59,865 nucleotides of DNA from Pilasporangium apinafurcum (Eukaryota; Oomycota; Peronosporomycetes; Pythiales; Pythiaceae): positions 249,516 through 309,380 of the forward strand of contig BCKE01000051.1 of the NCBI GenBank assembly GCA_001600495.1, read 5' to 3'. This document shows, piece after piece, positions 30,996 through 40,877 of this stretch (position 1 is its first letter; each line of letters opens with the position of its first letter). The position numbers and the translations under genes are program-made. Below the pieces are notes generated by a model. The model had not been told where the DNA came from. It ran no database searches and saw only the letters and a list, made by a program, of their open reading frames with translations.

Positions 30996-31440
30996 GGTGG
31001 GGATTACTGGGCACAGCTGGCACGTGGTTCCTGTTCGATATTGTCTTTTACGCACAAAATATGTTCTCAGCATCGACACTATCCGTCATCGGTGTCGATA
31101 ACCTATCGCTACAAGTCGTGACCACACAGAACATGTTCGTGGCACTTATGGCACTTCCGGGATACTACGCTGCAGTCTTTTTCATCAACTCGATCGGTCG
31201 GAAATCGATTCAAATGCAAGGCTTTGCATTCATGACGGTCATTTTTCTATGTCTGGCGACGCTCTGGCACGATTTGACGAAAGATCCTATCGCATTCATC
31301 TTGTTGTATGGTCTGGCGCTGTTTTTCTCCAACTTTGGACCCAATATGTCAACATTTGTGATGCCCACAGAGATGGCATAAGAGCACAGCCACACCTTAC
31401 TTGGTTCCTTCATAGGCAAAACGGGCTAGATAGCGTAGCT
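30996..31440 (+). pseudogene. Truncated, internally deleted phosphate-transporter copy
   Basis: From about 30996 the sequence follows copy 1 almost exactly, starting inside the codons for YGWGLLGTAGTW, through to MPTEM at about 31378. It then jumps to the last codons and 3' flank of copy 1 (ATAAGAGCACAGCCAC ... TTGGTTCC ... AGATAGCGT), ending about 31437. It lacks the first half of the gene and about 320 bases near the end. The retained part codes for 130 residues with copy 1 sequence, so the event is recent. It lies in opposite orientation to copy 1. Confidence 0.85.
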
Positions 31441-32699
31441 GTTTTTCGTCATCGCAGATCTATATAAAAATGTATGTCGTTGTTCTTCTCTGGAAAATGA
31501 ACATCACTATCAAATGAAATGAGATTGTGCATCGTTTCTACTTTTAAAAATGGTAACAAGTATCAACAATCGTCTCAAATCTATCGAAGTTACTGTGCAG
31601 GAAGAGACGCTTGGACTATTTCCTCCAAGTATCTTGAAATATGTACTCTGATGACATATATTGCCGTTCTTGAATTTTGAGCAACGCTCTAATATACAGA
31701 TTCTCCTACCATATTTAATGAATCTTCTATAGTGATCATATTTGTGCATTGAGTACCTAAGATAAAAAGAATCCCTAGCAACCCCGGCTCACTTTCGTTT
31801 GCTCCAGTCGTCCATCTGGATTGTGGAGACTTACAATAACAGATCCACTCCAACTCAGAGCCGCTCATCACCCAAATTGTGAAAGATCCGTTTGCTTTCA
31901 CCATGGCTCAGTTGTGTTGAAGTTTGAGGTTGTTTTAACTCGTCTTAACGAGAGAGTTTCCATTGATGATAGTCAACCCTCATACTATCCTTGTGATGCA
32001 GAGGCCTCGATTATAAGTCATGTTAGAATAACACATCAAAACAATATCCAGCCAATCACCATTGGCCAAAACAAACGTTGAGAACGCAACACTAATCCTG
32101 AAGCGGCAATAAATACGCTGCGTATCTTTCTCCATGTATCAGTTTTAGTGACCTGACTACAATTAAATATGCTGTAACGACAGCACGAAACGCTGCATAG
32201 GTGCACTATTTTGACGTGTTTCCTGATGTCTATAGTAGCACAATTCACCACACGATCTATCTATTTCGTGTTCCAAAACTCAAAAGAGCGGTTTTCTCGT
32301 TATTGGAGGTGAGCCATACACGCCACCTCTAGCAATTATCAGTTACAACATGTTGACCTATATTAGTGTAGAGTGGTCAAACACAGCATTACATATCGAC
32401 TGTGAAGATTCATTTAATATTATCAACGAATCTTATCGAATCTTTAAGAGATTCATTTACAATAATAAAAGAATCTTTTTTTTGTCTATAGCCACTATGT
32501 ATACCAAACACTGGCAATAGCCAGTGATGACGTTCATCATCAAATTTGCTCATCTCACCCATAGCCAATCATCTACAAGACAGCCTGTATCAACCACCAA
32601 CTGATCAAGTACAACTGCGATCTTCGTTTCTCAACAAAGAAAACGGAACAAGAATTCGGAACCCTCTCTCACTAGATCATGTCCTTTTGTCAAGTTGAT
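31441..32699. other. AT-rich intergenic region before transporter copy 2
   Basis: There is no credible gene. A second, diverged copy of the CCCCGGCTCA...TTTGCTCC stretch lies at about 31776-31806. A hairpin GAATCT-TTAAG-AGATTC occupies 32438-32454, and GAATCT recurs nearby at about 32429 and 32472. The last 60 bases lead into an initiator. Confidence 0.4.
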
Positions 32700-32716
32700 G
32701 CTCATTTCTCCATTTC
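32700..32716 (+). promoter_or_regulatory. Oomycete-type initiator of transporter copy 2
   Basis: GCTCATTTCTCCATTTC matches the oomycete initiator consensus with one extra pyrimidine and lies about 55 bases before the ATG at 32771. Copies 3 and 4 have related sequences at similar distances. Confidence 0.55.
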
Positions 32717-32770
32717 ATTGCTGACCAACAACACAACTCTCCTCGCCTACGGAAGTAAACAAGTGTGAAG

Positions 32771-34198
32771 ATGAACAAGTTTTTGGTGCGCGGTCTCGGC
32801 TTCTTCAATGATGCCTATGATTTGTTTGTCATGAACGTCGTCAACGTCGTGCTCACGGAGCAATACGGGTCCGATGTCTACACCTCGCACATGAAGTCAG
32901 CGGTCTCGGCGGCAGCTCTTATCGGTGCTGTCATTGGGCAGTTACTCTTTGGCTTTTTGGGTGACATCTTTGGTCGCCGCGTTAACATGATCGCTACTTG
33001 TGTGCTGCTCATCGTCGGTGGGTTGCTCTGCACATGCGCCTACGGTGGATCGCCCGAAGGAACGCTGTGGTTTTTGGTCATCGCACGCGGTATCTTGGGC
33101 GTTGGAATTGGTGGGGAATACCCTTTAGCAGCTTCCTCGACAGCGGAAGATGCGAGTGACGTTGCCGACCGCAACAAGCGTGTGGCGATGACGTTTTCGC
33201 TGCAGGGGGTGGGATCGTTGACGGCGTCAATACTCGGTAACTTGTTGATTGAAGCCCTCGCTGATGGTGACAAAGGCGAGAACAACTCGAGCCGACTGGA
33301 AACCGTCTGGCGATTGCTTTTTGGAATTGGTGTCATCCCAGCGTGCATCGTCTGCTACTACCGCATCACAGCCGAAGAAACGGAAGCGTATAAAGCGGCT
33401 GAAGAGCGACGTGCTGCTCATACTACTAGCAGTGCCCCCGCTGCGCGCACTCAACTACTGTTCATCCTAAAGAACTACGGCTGGGGATTGCTTGGTACGG
33501 CTGGTACCTGGTTCTTGTTTGATATTGTCTACTATGCGCAAAACTTGTTCTCGGCCAGTATTCTTTCGGTTGTGGGCGTGGAAAATGCGTCGCTACAACA
33601 AGTCACGACCGAGAACGCATTCGTGGCACTCATGGCACTTCCAGGTTACTATGTTGCTGTCTGCTTCATCAACAAGCTTGGTCGTAAGCTCATCCAATTG
33701 CAAGGTTTCGCGATCATGACGATCTTGTTCTTGGTTTTGGCCATCTGGTGGGATGATATTAAGGGACACTCAGTGTTGTTCATCATTCTCTTCGGTCTGT
33801 CGCTCTTCTTCTCCAACTTTGGTCCCAACACTTCCACCTTCGTCATGCCTACGGAAATGTTCCCTACGCCTATTCGTAGTACTTGCCACGGTTTCTCAGC
33901 TGCCTGTGGTAAGGCTGGTGCTGCTATTGGTTCATTTGGGTTCTCCATCTGGGTCGAAAACGAAAGTTTTGGTTACGATGGTGCATTCTACACTTTTGCC
34001 GCCATCTCGTTCATCTCGATCCCGTTGACCTATTTCTGCATGTTTGACAACGAGCAAGGTATTGACGAGATGGATGCAGAGTTCTACCGCAAGCTAAATG
34101 GCTCGGATGAATTTACACGCGAATCCTTTTCGTCAGTCATTAAACACGATGTGGAACGCGATGCCGGTTTGTACAAACAAGTCACAACGCCAAAGTAA
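32771..34198 (+). CDS. Phosphate transporter, MFS PHT1/Pho84-like, copy 2
   Basis: The protein has 475 residues. I start at the ATG at 32771 (MNKFLVRGLGFFNDAYD) because the paralogues begin with MNKFLIRG; the frame also has a GTG two codons upstream. It has the 12-segment layout, the GDIFGRRVN loop, the GVGIGGEYPLAASSTAEDAS signature and a variable central cytoplasmic loop (TSSAPAARTQ). From about 33805 to 34028 the bases are nearly identical to copies 3 and 4, although the rest has diverged, a sign of gene conversion. It converges with copy 3, with 456 bases between stops. Proton-coupled phosphate uptake is inferred from the family. Confidence 0.88.
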   Translation: MNKFLVRGLGFFNDAYDLFVMNVVNVVLTEQYGSDVYTSHMKSAVSAAALIGAVIGQLLFGFLGDIFGRRVNMIATCVLLIVGGLLCTCAYGGSPEGTLWFLVIARGILGVGIGGEYPLAASSTAEDASDVADRNKRVAMTFSLQGVGSLTASILGNLLIEALADGDKGENNSSRLETVWRLLFGIGVIPACIVCYYRITAEETEAYKAAEERRAAHTTSSAPAARTQLLFILKNYGWGLLGTAGTWFLFDIVYYAQNLFSASILSVVGVENASLQQVTTENAFVALMALPGYYVAVCFINKLGRKLIQLQGFAIMTILFLVLAIWWDDIKGHSVLFIILFGLSLFFSNFGPNTSTFVMPTEMFPTPIRSTCHGFSAACGKAGAAIGSFGFSIWVENESFGYDGAFYTFAAISFISIPLTYFCMFDNEQGIDEMDAEFYRKLNGSDEFTRESFSSVIKHDVERDAGLYKQVTTPK

Positions 34199-34654
34199 AG
34201 TTTTGGTTGTATACATTCAGATAGATTATATAGTTGTAGTATAAACCCCAAGAATGAACATATTGATATTTACGTTTCAATTTTGTGTCTTAGACATTTT
34301 TATCAATGATTCTTTAGCATCAACGTGATGGATGAATTTCCTTCTATTCATAATGCAAAAAATCTATTTGCTACATGTGCTCATTAAAAAGAGTTCAATT
34401 GGGATGTACTTGACTTGTCTTGCTATTACAGATGCTTTGATGAGAGTCTCTAACATTTGCGAATCTTCCGCTTCCAAGGAATCACTCACCAGCCACAGCA
34501 GATCACGTTTTGCCATAATAAAACTCTTTTGAAACAGGGAAAGACCACAACTTACTACAGAAAACAATACAAAGAATCGCAATTCATTTGTGTCTGAAGC
34601 TTACACATACATATTTACACAAAGAAGAAGAGCTTCTACCAACTATTTTCTAGC
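34199..34654. other. Spacer between convergent transporter genes
   Basis: It holds two 3' ends. Short frames at 34.33-34.58 kb on both strands have no recognisable product. Nothing else is seen. Confidence 0.4.
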
Positions 34655-36085
34655 TTACTTGGGAGTTTCCACGGGGTTGTACACACCCGTAACGTTCTTT
34701 TCCAAGTCATTAGGCTTGGCAACCGACGAGAACGACTCACGTGTAAATTCATCAGCACCGTTGAGCTTGGCATAAAATTCGGCGTCCATTTCGTCCATAT
34801 GTTGATTGTTGTCAAACATGCAGAAATAGGTCAACGGGATCGAGATGAGCGAGATGGCGGCAAAAGTGTAGAATGCACCATCGTAACCAAAACTTTCGTT
34901 TTCGACCCAGATGGAGAACCCAAATGAACCAATAGCAGCACCAGCCTTACCACAGGCAGCTGAGAAACCGTGGCAAGTACTACGAATAGGCGTAGGGAAC
35001 ATTTCCGTAGGCATGACGAAGGTGGAAGTGTTGGGACCAAAGTTGGAGAAGAAGAGTGCCAAACCGTACAAGATGATGAAAAGCACCGATTTCTTCTGAA
35101 TATCATCCCACCAGATGGCCAAAACCAAGAACAAGATCGTCATGATCGCGAAACCTTGCAGTTGAATGTACTTACGACCAAGCTTGTTGATGAACATGAT
35201 CGCAACATAGTAACCTGGAAGCGCCATGAGTGCCACGAATGCGTTTTGAGTCGTAGTTTGTTGCAGCGACGCATTTTTCACACCGACAACAGTCAGGATA
35301 CTGGCCGAGAACAAGTTTTGAGCGTAGAAGACAATATCAAACAAGAACCAGGTACCAGCCGTACCAAGCAATCCCCAGCCGTAGTTCTTCAAGATGAAAG
35401 AGAATCGAGCCTTCTTTTCCGAGGTGGCATGTGCGACAGTCTGACCACGAGTTTGGATGGCCTTGTACGCTTCCGTTTCTTCAGCCGTGAAGCGGTAGTA
35501 GCAGATAATGCAGGCAGGGACAATACCAAGACCGAAAAGCAGACGCCAAACGATTTCAAGACGTTCCTTGTCGTTCTCACCCTTTGGACCATCAGCAAGT
35601 GCCTGCACTAACAGGTTACCGAGCAAAGCAGCAGTTACTGAACCAACACCCTGAAGCGAGAACGTGAGAGCCACACGCTTGTTACGTTCAGCAGGGGAGG
35701 ACGAGTCTTCAGCAGTGGATGAGGCAGCAAGTGGATATTCACCACCAATACCGACACCCAAAATACCACGAGCGATGACCAAGAACCACAACGTGTCCGA
35801 AGCATCACCAGCGTACGCAACCGTACAAAGGATACCACCAAAGATGAGCAGACAGCACGTAATAATCATATTGACCTTACGACCAAAGACATCACCCAAG
35901 AAGCCGAAGAGGAGCTGACCGACGACAGCACCAATGATGGCAGCAGCAGAGACTGCTGACTTCATATACGACGTATAGACGGCCTTGGTGTATTGCTCTG
36001 TGAGCACGACGTTGACGACGTTCATAACGAACAAATCGTAGGCATCATTAAAGAAGCCGAGACCTCGGATCAAAAACTTGTTCAT
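34655..36085 (-). CDS. Phosphate transporter, MFS PHT1/Pho84-like, copy 3 (left arm of inverted repeat)
   Basis: The protein has 476 residues starting MNKFLIRGLGFFNDAYD. Its protein is identical to copy 4 over about 415 residues. The antisense frames inside the two genes are also identical for hundreds of bases, so the identity is at the base level, not only the protein level. They part company in the last 40 residues (DNNQHMDEM versus NNDQHMDEM, then KNVTGVYNPVETPK versus KNTTAFNPMVTPQ). Signature motifs are GDVFGRKVN and GVGIGGEYPLAASSTAEDSS. The 5' and 3' flanks of copies 3 and 4 do not match. An initiator-like stretch lies about 60-75 bases upstream. Confidence 0.9.
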   Translation of the reverse strand: MNKFLIRGLGFFNDAYDLFVMNVVNVVLTEQYTKAVYTSYMKSAVSAAAIIGAVVGQLLFGFLGDVFGRKVNMIITCCLLIFGGILCTVAYAGDASDTLWFLVIARGILGVGIGGEYPLAASSTAEDSSSPAERNKRVALTFSLQGVGSVTAALLGNLLVQALADGPKGENDKERLEIVWRLLFGLGIVPACIICYYRFTAEETEAYKAIQTRGQTVAHATSEKKARFSFILKNYGWGLLGTAGTWFLFDIVFYAQNLFSASILTVVGVKNASLQQTTTQNAFVALMALPGYYVAIMFINKLGRKYIQLQGFAIMTILFLVLAIWWDDIQKKSVLFIILYGLALFFSNFGPNTSTFVMPTEMFPTPIRSTCHGFSAACGKAGAAIGSFGFSIWVENESFGYDGAFYTFAAISLISIPLTYFCMFDNNQHMDEMDAEFYAKLNGADEFTRESFSSVAKPNDLEKNVTGVYNPVETPK

Positions 36086-36143
36086 GACTTGACTTGTGGC
36101 AGTGGATCAAGAGAAGAAGACTTGGAGGCACTTGCACTGGATC

Positions 36144-36162
36144 GAGGAAGTTGGAGAATGAG
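36144..36162 (-). promoter_or_regulatory. Initiator-like sequence of transporter copy 3
   Basis: On the minus strand the stretch reads CTCATTCTCCAACTTCCTC, close to the oomycete initiator and to the sites before copies 2 and 4. It lies about 60-75 bases upstream of the ATG at 36085. Confidence 0.45.
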
Positions 36163-38760
36163 AAAATATAAAGAGGAAAAAATGTCGAGGACGTCGTTGG
36201 ACGAAAAGAGCAATGGATCAGACTCGTGGCTCTGTGAAGAGCAGCATCACCAAATGGAAGGGATGTGGTGATTAATGGTAGTCCTTTTTTTTTTGCATTG
36301 CTGACCAGTCAGTACTGACCGCATTCAGCCTAAACTAAGAGCCTGATCGTGATTTGAAGACCAGCACATTTTACCCAAAATAAACGTCTGAGAATCTGTG
36401 ACGTGTGCATGCTTGAAGAGCTCTTGGTGTTCTTCATCATCGTTCTTTGCGAACTTTTTCCACTGCAGTTCTCTGCGATTTATGTTAGCATGTTTCGATA
36501 TACCAAGTTACCATTTCTCATCCGCCATATATGTAGTATTGTATGAGTGTAACTATCATGCTGAGCAGGGCCACATACTATTTAGAATATCATAGTTGTG
36601 GGTGGCCGGTCTCACTGCTTCAGTGGCTATTGAGTTTCTAAGCGATTCTAGCTTCCCGTCTCACTGAGCAGGTTCAATTGTATGTATGTACTTAGATCTC
36701 CGTTGGTTCTTTGAGGCGATTTCAAAGGGAGATGGTTTTGAATCTCCAAGGCGAAGAAGTGTTGGGTTGCGACGATGATACCATGTCAAACCAAAAGCTT
36801 AACAGAAAAAAAGAAGCCTCGGTCCTCAGATTATGCGCTGGGGTTCATAGATTAGTATAGGGGCATCGTACGTGTCTGAGAGCGCAGTGCGTTGCGAAAA
36901 GAGTATTACAATCGCAGCATACTAGCTGTAAAATGCCCCTCCCGATTAAATGGTTTATACAACGTACATTAACAAATTAATCACTGCTGCAGCAACGCAT
37001 ACAAATTAAAAAAAAAGAGGAGGAAAATACACCACCGATTTTAATCAATCTACGAAAAGCAGAGCAAGTTGAACACACATACGCATTGCGACTTGAGTTC
37101 CTAATGCGTCAAATCCTTCAGCAAAGAACGCATATATCGCTCCCAAATTAAATAATTGCCCAAAATAAAGAGAACCCAATCGTAAAAAGATTCAAAATGG
37201 CCTCTTTTTGTACTAGTTCCATCTCTTTAGGCGAATCTTAATCAGTGGAAATGAATCTCATGAGATTCAAACATCGTAGCAAAGAAATCTTTCCCCCAAA
37301 GGTGGCAGCACCTTGAAGCACGTAAGTTGGATTCAAGGTGGAGGGGTCAGAAGGAAATGAAAAAGAGCACGAGGAAGATGTCCAGTCTCCCTATTTACCG
37401 TCTCTCCCCCCGTTGGATAGATGTAGATAAATAGAGGGATAGACTGATGGGAGAAGAGCAAGTTTTTGTACCACCAATCAATGTGTCGCTGTGCGTGTTA
37501 TGCATGCTTTCCTCTGCGTCCATACGCACACATACACATACATACACACACACACATGAAGGAGTCAAAAGCCATGTAACAACTCTTCGGTGATGCATTC
37601 ATTAGATTCATGCACTTTCATTTTGATCAGTCATAAGCGGGGATTATAGTGGATAATACTGTCGTAACCCTGATGCATCAGAAAAGAATATATTAGTCTG
37701 TTAGTAGGTAAAACCAGTCGCAATGGCTTACGTTTCTCACGCAACCTTTTCCCAGAAACGAAGTGACTAAAGTAGCGCTTTTCTAATCAATCGCTGCACA
37801 TATCCGTATGTATATCCATTGATTGATGTGGTAGTCTACAGAGCTTGCCTCAGTTTCTGAAGCAGCTCCAAATGTCCATTTCTCCCTAATAGTCTCGTAT
37901 AGCTTATCAACCAGCAGACACATCTAACTCTTGCTGTTCTGGACGCCATAATAAGAGTTGGGAAATATCTAAACTGTCTAAATCATCATTGCTTCATGCA
38001 TCATCCTTACCATCGAACCAATTGCGTCTTCAATCGCATTTTGCTACTCCTTCGAATCAGCCTTTCACATTATCATACTCACTGAATATGAACTTCTGAG
38101 TAACTTAGAGGCAAGCAATCATCCTCTTAAACTGACAAGACTATCGTCGACGTTACGAGTGGGTAAATCTGATACCCTAAGGCGGTATTAGATCGTTTCA
38201 CAATTATTTACTCAGAGGCTGTCTCAATAAACGGTCACACAAGATGTCTATCCAACGAGTAATGTCTGCAGCACTGGTTAAGTCCGCAGGCAGCACCACA
38301 CAACCAACGTAGAAATGAAGACAACGTGGCGATGGAACTAAATGCACTGGTTGGTAGAGTTTGATTTCCTCTTCCAAAAATGCATGCTCTCCCAGAAAAG
38401 CAGAAAAGGACTCCCTGTCACTTGTTGTGGTCGGTAAATTAGGCGACATCACATAAGCTGGACATGTTCATCTATGAAACAATGGATACCCTTCCTCCCT
38501 TTGGAGTAAATATACTTGGGTTCACTATGCCCCATATGACTGGGGGCCGATCTTGAATCTCGAACAAGATTCCGCCGTGACGGATCTGTTTTGTGCTCTT
38601 CGTGTCTTGGTTGAGACAGGAGCCCCACCCCCATCAATGCGTACGGTACCTTGGAGAGTTGCCTGAGGTTGCACACGAGCTGACCCGTCTTGAGAAGGGC
38701 AGTCTCCCACGCACCGTAGCTCTTCAAATAAAATGGACCTGGTCTCACCAACAGAACACT
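36163..38760. other. Spacer of the transporter inverted repeat
   Basis: This stretch of about 2.6 kb separates the divergent copies 3 and 4. It has a 16-base perfect palindrome GAATCTCATGAGATTC (37253-37268), a short CA-rich tract at about 37528-37557 and A-rich tracts near 37005. Two overlapping minus-strand frames at 38204-38763 (82 and 104 codons) have no family that I recognise. They overlap by a few bases at ATGTGATG and could be one broken gene. No other coding region is supported. Confidence 0.45.
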
Positions 38761-38763
38761 CAC
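38204..38763 (-). other. Two overlapping unknown frames, possibly one broken gene
   Basis: The upstream frame (38763-38449) contains KYIYSKGRKGIHCFIDEHVQLM and ends where the second frame (38452-38204) begins, which contains CLHFYVGCVVLPADLTSAADITRWIDIL. The transition needs a frame change. I know no homologue. The 5' end of the first frame sits only 76 bases from the start of transporter copy 4 and overlaps its promoter, which argues against a functional gene. Confidence 0.25.
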
Positions 38764-38767
38764 TTCA

Positions 38768-38784
38768 GCTCAGTTCTCAACTTT
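38768..38784 (+). promoter_or_regulatory. Initiator-like sequence of transporter copy 4
   Basis: GCTCAGTTCTCAACTTTC resembles the oomycete initiator and the site before copy 2. It lies about 56-72 bases before the ATG at 38840. Confidence 0.45.
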
Positions 38785-38839
38785 CTCACTGCCTCAACAG
38801 TCTTCATCCAGAAAAAGCGCGACCACATCCGCCAGAACG

Positions 38840-40267
38840 ATGAACAAGTTTTTGATCCGAGGTCTCGGCTTCTTTAATGATGCCTACGATTTGTTCGTTA
38901 TGAACGTCGTCAACGTCGTGCTCACAGAGCAATACACCAAGGCCGTCTATACGTCGTATATGAAGTCAGCAGTCTCTGCTGCTGCCATCATTGGTGCTGT
39001 CGTCGGTCAGCTCCTCTTCGGCTTCTTGGGTGATGTCTTTGGTCGTAAGGTCAATATGATTATTACGTGCTGTCTGCTCATCTTTGGTGGTATCCTTTGT
39101 ACGGTTGCGTACGCTGGTGATGCTTCGGACACGTTGTGGTTCTTGGTCATCGCTCGTGGTATTTTGGGTGTCGGTATTGGTGGTGAATATCCACTTGCTG
39201 CCTCATCCACTGCTGAAGACTCGTCCTCCCCTGCTGAACGTAACAAGCGTGTGGCTCTCACGTTCTCGCTTCAGGGTGTTGGTTCAGTAACTGCTGCTTT
39301 GCTCGGTAACCTGTTAGTGCAGGCACTTGCTGATGGTCCAAAGGGTGAGAACGACAAGGAACGTCTTGAAATCGTTTGGCGTCTGCTTTTCGGTCTTGGT
39401 ATTGTCCCTGCCTGCATTATCTGCTACTACCGCTTCACGGCTGAAGAAACGGAAGCGTACAAGGCCATCCAAACTCGTGGTCAGACTGTCGCACATGCCA
39501 CCTCGGAAAAGAAGGCTCGATTCTCTTTCATCTTGAAGAACTACGGCTGGGGATTGCTTGGTACGGCTGGTACCTGGTTCTTGTTTGATATTGTCTTCTA
39601 CGCTCAAAACTTGTTCTCGGCCAGTATCCTGACTGTTGTCGGTGTGAAAAATGCGTCGCTGCAACAAACTACGACTCAAAACGCATTCGTGGCACTCATG
39701 GCGCTTCCAGGTTACTATGTTGCGATCATGTTCATCAACAAGCTTGGTCGTAAGTACATTCAACTGCAAGGTTTCGCGATCATGACGATCTTGTTCTTGG
39801 TTTTGGCCATCTGGTGGGATGATATTCAGAAGAAATCGGTGCTTTTCATCATCTTGTACGGTTTGGCACTCTTCTTCTCCAACTTTGGTCCCAACACTTC
39901 CACCTTCGTCATGCCTACGGAAATGTTCCCTACGCCTATTCGTAGTACTTGCCACGGTTTCTCAGCTGCCTGTGGTAAGGCTGGTGCTGCTATTGGTTCA
40001 TTTGGGTTCTCCATCTGGGTCGAAAACGAAAGTTTTGGTTACGATGGTGCATTCTACACTTTTGCCGCCATCTCGTTCATCTCGATCCCGTTGACCTATT
40101 TCTGCATGTTCAACAACGATCAACATATGGATGAAATGGACGCCGAATTTTATGCCAAGCTCAATGGTGCTGATGAATTTACACGTGAGTCGTTCTCGTC
40201 GGTTGCCAAGCCTAATGACTTGGAAAAGAACACAACAGCGTTCAACCCAATGGTGACTCCTCAATAA
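38840..40267 (+). CDS. Phosphate transporter, MFS PHT1/Pho84-like, copy 4 (right arm of inverted repeat)
   Basis: The protein has 475 residues and is near-identical to copy 3, in the opposite orientation, 2.75 kb away. All family motifs listed for copy 3 are present. The match stops close to the start codon on one side and about 35 codons before the stop on the other, so promoters and tails are private to each gene while the transport core is shared. This may keep one protein under two different regulatory regions (inference). Confidence 0.9.
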   Translation: MNKFLIRGLGFFNDAYDLFVMNVVNVVLTEQYTKAVYTSYMKSAVSAAAIIGAVVGQLLFGFLGDVFGRKVNMIITCCLLIFGGILCTVAYAGDASDTLWFLVIARGILGVGIGGEYPLAASSTAEDSSSPAERNKRVALTFSLQGVGSVTAALLGNLLVQALADGPKGENDKERLEIVWRLLFGLGIVPACIICYYRFTAEETEAYKAIQTRGQTVAHATSEKKARFSFILKNYGWGLLGTAGTWFLFDIVFYAQNLFSASILTVVGVKNASLQQTTTQNAFVALMALPGYYVAIMFINKLGRKYIQLQGFAIMTILFLVLAIWWDDIQKKSVLFIILYGLALFFSNFGPNTSTFVMPTEMFPTPIRSTCHGFSAACGKAGAAIGSFGFSIWVENESFGYDGAFYTFAAISFISIPLTYFCMFNNDQHMDEMDAEFYAKLNGADEFTRESFSSVAKPNDLEKNTTAFNPMVTPQ

Positions 40268-40599
40268 GTGCTGAGGTCGATTGGTAATCTCTGTGTATGA
40301 AAAGAATGCAACAAATATACTTTTGTTCTTACATTTAACTCTTATTCGAGCCACTCTCATTTCGTTTTTTTCTCTGTTTGATGCCCGCAACAAGTGGCTT
40401 ATATCAGCATTAATGATTTCCAAATACAATACCCACAGCCAAAACACAAGATGTGCTTTGATTTCAATGTGTATTATCTAACTCTTTAACCTTTAGCCTT
40501 TATTCCCCACTTGTACAACACGTTGTAGAAATGATGTAGGGAATAAAGATTAAGACTAAGATTGCCTTGAGAGTAGACTTTAGGATTCATTGGATGGAG

Positions 40600-40760
40600 A
40601 GACCCTTTGGTGGCTCTTGCTGNGTGCNCAATCATCTTGAAAGNCCATGTTGACNATCAATCGCGTTTCCAGAAAAATNAAATTATACACCTTGGGTGGG
40701 GAGAAAAGGTTAAGATATATGGAGTTNNAANNATNNAGTATACATCNCAAGGTACTTCTC
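40600..40760. other. Low-quality sequence with N bases
   Basis: At least a dozen N bases are scattered between about 40622 and 40747. The flanking sequence shows no gene. This is probably a weakly supported consensus at a repeat edge rather than a sized gap, since the N positions are single or short. Confidence 0.8.
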
Positions 40761-40877
40761 AGAAGTTTGAGAGTTTCTCATTTCGATGGCATCTTTTGAA
40801 TGAATCCTTTCGGGCTTCTCAATAGCGAAGCGTATTGAATTGAAGTATTTACCACCTCACGTCCTAGTAGTCATCTA

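Noticed and set aside
34970-35611. 213-codon plus-strand frame, also present at 39314-39955 on the minus strand
   Set aside because: It is the antisense shadow of transporter copies 3 and 4. Its only value is to show base-level identity between them.
37395-37598. 67-codon minus-strand frame rich in Cys and Val
   Set aside because: It is generated by a CA/TG-rich simple-sequence tract.
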